Assembly: GCF_000429865.1 (NCBI RefSeq)
Contig: NZ_AUCR01000002.1
Location: 278,978 to 342,977, forward strand
Reading direction: 5' to 3'
DNA from: Cucumibacter marinus DSM 18995
GTDB taxonomy: Bacteria; Pseudomonadota; Alphaproteobacteria; Rhizobiales; Devosiaceae
DNA length: 64,000 bases
Positions 61,612 through 64,000 of this stretch are shown here, one piece after another (position 1 is the first letter of the stretch; each line of letters begins with the position of its first letter). The position numbers and the translations under genes were made by a program. A model generated the notes under the pieces. That model saw nothing but the letters and a program-made list of their open reading frames with translations, did no database searches and was not told where the DNA came from.

Positions 61612-63337
61612 TGCCGAAACCGAGCCCAACGCCCAGTTTGCAGAACTGCGCGCGGCCCGGGCGGTGGCGGTCAATCATCTCGGCTATGAATTCGCGGCTC
61701 CCAAGCACGCGGTGCTGTGTCTCGGCGAGGGGCCGACCTTCGTCGAGGCACGGCTCCGTGATCCGCAGACCGGGCATGTCGTCTTCACGCGTGCGCCGGG
61801 AAAGCCGGGGCGTGTCGCCCAATGGCGCGGTCAGCGCTACCAGGCGTTCGATTTTACTGAATTCGATCGCGCTGGCAGCTTCCTCATCGAGGCCGTGGAT
61901 GCCGACGGGAAGGTCATAAGCTCGGCGCCGTTCGAGATCGTGGCCCGGCTCTATGCGCTCGAGACCATGCCGCTGATCGCCGACTATTTCCGGTCCCAGC
62001 GGTGCCGCGATGTGTTTGACGAGCAAGATCGCGCCGTCCCCTTTGTCGGCACCAAACGCAACGCCAAGGCCGATGTGCGCGGCGGCTGGTACGACGCTTC
62101 TGGCGATGTGAGCAAGTATCTCAGCCACCTCTCCTATGCCAACTTCATGAATCCGCAGCAGATTCCGCTTGTGGTCTGGGCGTTGGCAACGGCAGCGGAT
62201 GCCGCCAGCACACCATCGGATTTGAAAGCCCGGTTCGCCGCGGAAGCGGCGTGGGGCGCAGACTTCCTCGTTCGCATGTTCGATCCGCAGGGCATGTTCT
62301 ACATGACCGTGTTCGACCGCTGGACCGGCGATCTCAAAGAGCGCGAGATCTGCTCTTATTCGACCCAGCAGGGCCATAAGCATGACAGTTGGGAGGCCGG
62401 GTTCCGACAGGGCGGTGGCATGGCCATCGCTGCTCTGGCGAAGATGGCGCGGCTCGGATTCGAAGGCGCGTTCGGTGCTGCGCGTTATGCCGAAATTGCC
62501 GCCGAGGCCTTCGAGCATCTGCAGCACCACAACACCGATTACCTCGACAATGGCGCCGAGAATATCATCGACGATTACTGCGCCCTGATGGCCGCGGTCG
62601 AGCTGCGCCGGGTCACCGGCAATGCGGTCTACGACGCTCCGGCGCGGCAACGGGCGGACAATCTCATTTCGCGGCTCACCCAGGGTGAGGGGCAGGATGG
62701 CTGGTGGCGGGCAGATGATGTCGGCCACCGGCCATTCACGCATGCCGCCGATGAAGGCCTGCCAATTCTGGCTTTGGTCGAGTATCTCGATATCGCTGAA
62801 GCAGATCAGCCGGAACGTGTCCGGTCCGCCCTCGACAGGGCCGCCATCTATCTCGGCTGGGTTACCGGCGAGGTGTTCAATCCCTTTGCCTATCCGCGCC
62901 ATGCCGCGCGGGACGGGCAGGGGGGTGTCAGGACCCAGTTCTTCTTTCCCCATGACAATGAGAGCGGCTACTGGTGGCAGGGCGAGAATGCCCGGCTCGG
63001 TTCTCTTGCCTATGCGCTGCGGCGCGCGGCGCCGCATCTCGGGGACGAAGCCGCTCAGGTTGCAGCCGATCTGCCGCAACGCTGCCTCGACTGGGTTCTG
63101 GGGCTCAATCCCTTCCATTCCTGCATGATGCAGGGGGTCGGGCGGAACTGGGCCGATTACACCATCGCCAAGTTTCCCAACGCCGATGGCGGGATCTGCA
63201 ATGGCATCACCTCCTCACTTGAGGATGAGGACGACGTCGCCTTTTGCGAGACCGAGAACCCGTTCCAGTCCTGGCGCTGGTCCGAACAGTGGCTGCCCCA
63301 CTCGGCCTGGTTCCTGCTGGCGATGACGACATATTGA
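61586..63337 (+). CDS. Glycoside hydrolase family 9 enzyme, probable cytoplasmic beta-oligosaccharide hydrolase
   Basis: This 583-residue protein (a GTG at 61577 could add three residues) has an N-terminal CelD_N Ig-like domain (about 27-115; VNHLGYEFAAPKHAVL) and a GH9 barrel (about 127-580). The catalytic water-activating pair lies in GGWYDASGDVSKY (Asp170, Asp174, with one residue more than the usual DAGD), and the general acid is Glu567 in the final helix SEQWLPHSAWFLLA. There is no signal peptide, so it acts on sugars already imported, as Vibrio chitobiose-operon GH9 enzymes do. Its gene ends the operon. Confidence 0.88.
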   Translation: MSSAATISDAETEPNAQFAELRAARAVAVNHLGYEFAAPKHAVLCLGEGPTFVEARLRDPQTGHVVFTRAPGKPGRVAQWRGQRYQAFDFTEFDRAGSFLIEAVDADGKVISSAPFEIVARLYALETMPLIADYFRSQRCRDVFDEQDRAVPFVGTKRNAKADVRGGWYDASGDVSKYLSHLSYANFMNPQQIPLVVWALATAADAASTPSDLKARFAAEAAWGADFLVRMFDPQGMFYMTVFDRWTGDLKEREICSYSTQQGHKHDSWEAGFRQGGGMAIAALAKMARLGFEGAFGAARYAEIAAEAFEHLQHHNTDYLDNGAENIIDDYCALMAAVELRRVTGNAVYDAPARQRADNLISRLTQGEGQDGWWRADDVGHRPFTHAADEGLPILALVEYLDIAEADQPERVRSALDRAAIYLGWVTGEVFNPFAYPRHAARDGQGGVRTQFFFPHDNESGYWWQGENARLGSLAYALRRAAPHLGDEAAQVAADLPQRCLDWVLGLNPFHSCMMQGVGRNWADYTIAKFPNADGGICNGITSSLEDEDDVAFCETENPFQSWRWSEQWLPHSAWFLLAMTTY

Positions 63338-64000
63338 GGTTGCTTTCTGGACCACCCGAACAAGTCGGGTGGTGACGAAGATTTTGGAGAAGCGCATTGC
63401 CACACTCTCCGCCGTCATTGCCCGACTTGTTCGGGCAATCCAGAATGGACGACCCGAACACGAAGGGTGGTGACGGAGAGATCGGGCGCAAAGCGCCCAA
63501 GCCCTCATGGTGAGCTTGTCGAACCACGAAGGGCGAGGGCGTGGTTGGCGTGTGCCCCCCACCCGGCCCGGCTATGCCGGTCCACCCTCCCCGCGTGGGG
63601 GGAGGGTTTGGGCGGTGCCCGCTTCACCGATGGAATTGAAGGAACAATGAGCTGGCCTCAATGTCACCTCCCCCTTGACGGGGGGTGACAAGCGGTTGGG
63701 CGAAGCCCAAACCGAGGTTCCGGTGGAACCTTGGTAGTGCTGGAACGGGTGGGGGTGGTGTTTCCGCCATTCGAGCGTAGCTCTCATGGCCTTTCTTCGC
63801 TCGCAAAGCTCCACCGGAGCTTTGCGTTGCCATCGGCAAACGCTCGAAAGTTATCCCCGCCCTCTCCCACCCGATTATCATCCACCCACCTGCCGGCACG
63901 GAGCGAGGATGCATACGAGCCTTCTGTCGGTGAGGGTCCGGGTCCGATGGAGGTCGCTCCAGCGGAGGCCAAAACTGCGCCGGAGCCGGCTGCCGTTACG
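63338..64000. repeat. Gene-free end of window with repeat families B, C and E
   Basis: No confident gene is visible. In order: a CCACCCGAACAAGTCGGGTGG hairpin (63352-63372), a CATTGCCCGACTTGTTCGGGCAATC hairpin (about 63415-63440) with partner arms near 63448-63474, a family C element at 63501-63540, GC-rich short repeats at 63555-63720 (CCGGCCCGGCTATGCCGG, CTCCCCGCGTGGGGGGAG, TTGGGCGAAGCCCAA), and a family E element at 63770-63846 with hairpins CGCAAAGCTCCACCGGAGCTTTGCG (63802-63826) and TTGCCATCGGCAA (63827-63839). From 63947 an ATG-started frame (MEVAPAEAKTAPEPAAVT) runs off the edge; whether it is a gene cannot be told. Confidence 0.6.

Noticed and set aside
63947..64000. Start of a gene running off the right edge
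   Set aside because: Only 18 codons are visible, without a good ribosome site and next to repeat DNA, so it is mentioned in the gap entry but not called.

Overview
The window is GC-rich bacterial DNA with dense, codon-biased genes, Shine-Dalgarno sites of the AGGAGG type, and a repertoire of TRAP transporters, several ABC importers, COG0523 GTPase, MoaF proteins and short palindromic intergenic repeats. This fits an alphaproteobacterium, most likely of the order Hyphomicrobiales and perhaps marine; the order-level placement is inference. There is no rRNA, tRNA, CRISPR array, phage or insertion sequence that I can recognise. The window is a string of catabolic 'uptake plus enzymes plus regulator' modules.

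Region 1 (1-22500) centres on aromatic compounds. After the end of an XRE-cupin regulator come a DctPQM TRAP importer with a thiamine-diphosphate enzyme and an IclR regulator, a GMC oxidoreductase, an aldehyde dehydrogenase with a FeaR-like AraC regulator, a short-chain dehydrogenase-MoaF-SnoaL operon that resembles the monoamine-regulon moaEF pair, a second AraC regulator, and then a homoprotocatechuate (3,4-dihydroxyphenylacetate) meta-cleavage cluster: hpaR, a fumarylacetoacetate-hydrolase-family protein, a DapA-family aldolase, and divergently hpaF-hpaE-hpaD, an aromatic amino-acid decarboxylase and a GabD-type succinate-semialdehyde dehydrogenase. Read together, these genes suggest a route from aromatic amino acids or amines through arylacetaldehyde and homoprotocatechuate to pyruvate and succinate, but the amine-oxidising step, HpaBC, HpaH and a classical HpaI are not in the window.

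Region 2 (22700-34800) has a GNAT gene, a class III aminotransferase-MoaF operon divergent from a LuxR-type regulator, and a YtcJ amidohydrolase-COG0523 GTPase-LivKH(MG)F operon that probably imports and hydrolyses an amide-like substrate.

Region 3 (35300-44300) is a six-gene minus-strand operon (TAXI-TRAP binding protein, fused TRAP permease, universal stress protein, class III aminotransferase, BKACE-family enzyme, FAD-linked oxidase) divergent from an RpiR-type regulator; it looks like a beta-keto or beta-amino acid pathway of unknown substrate.

Region 4 (44400-54500) covers amino acids: a polar amino-acid ABC importer, Lrp regulator, arginase and ornithine aminotransferase (arginine use), a methyltransferase, an Lrp regulator divergent from phenylalanine 4-hydroxylase, and AzlCD exporter genes.

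Region 5 (54500-63337) is a LacI-controlled operon of a Dpp-like ABC importer and a cytoplasmic glycoside hydrolase family 9 enzyme, laid out like the chitobiose/cellobiose uptake operon of Vibrio. The gene-poor gaps (12.7-13.1, 22.5-23.6, 26.8-27.3, 34.8-35.3, 44.3, 51.3-51.8, 63.3-64.0 kb) are packed with families of hairpin repeats whose arms differ between copies but still pair.
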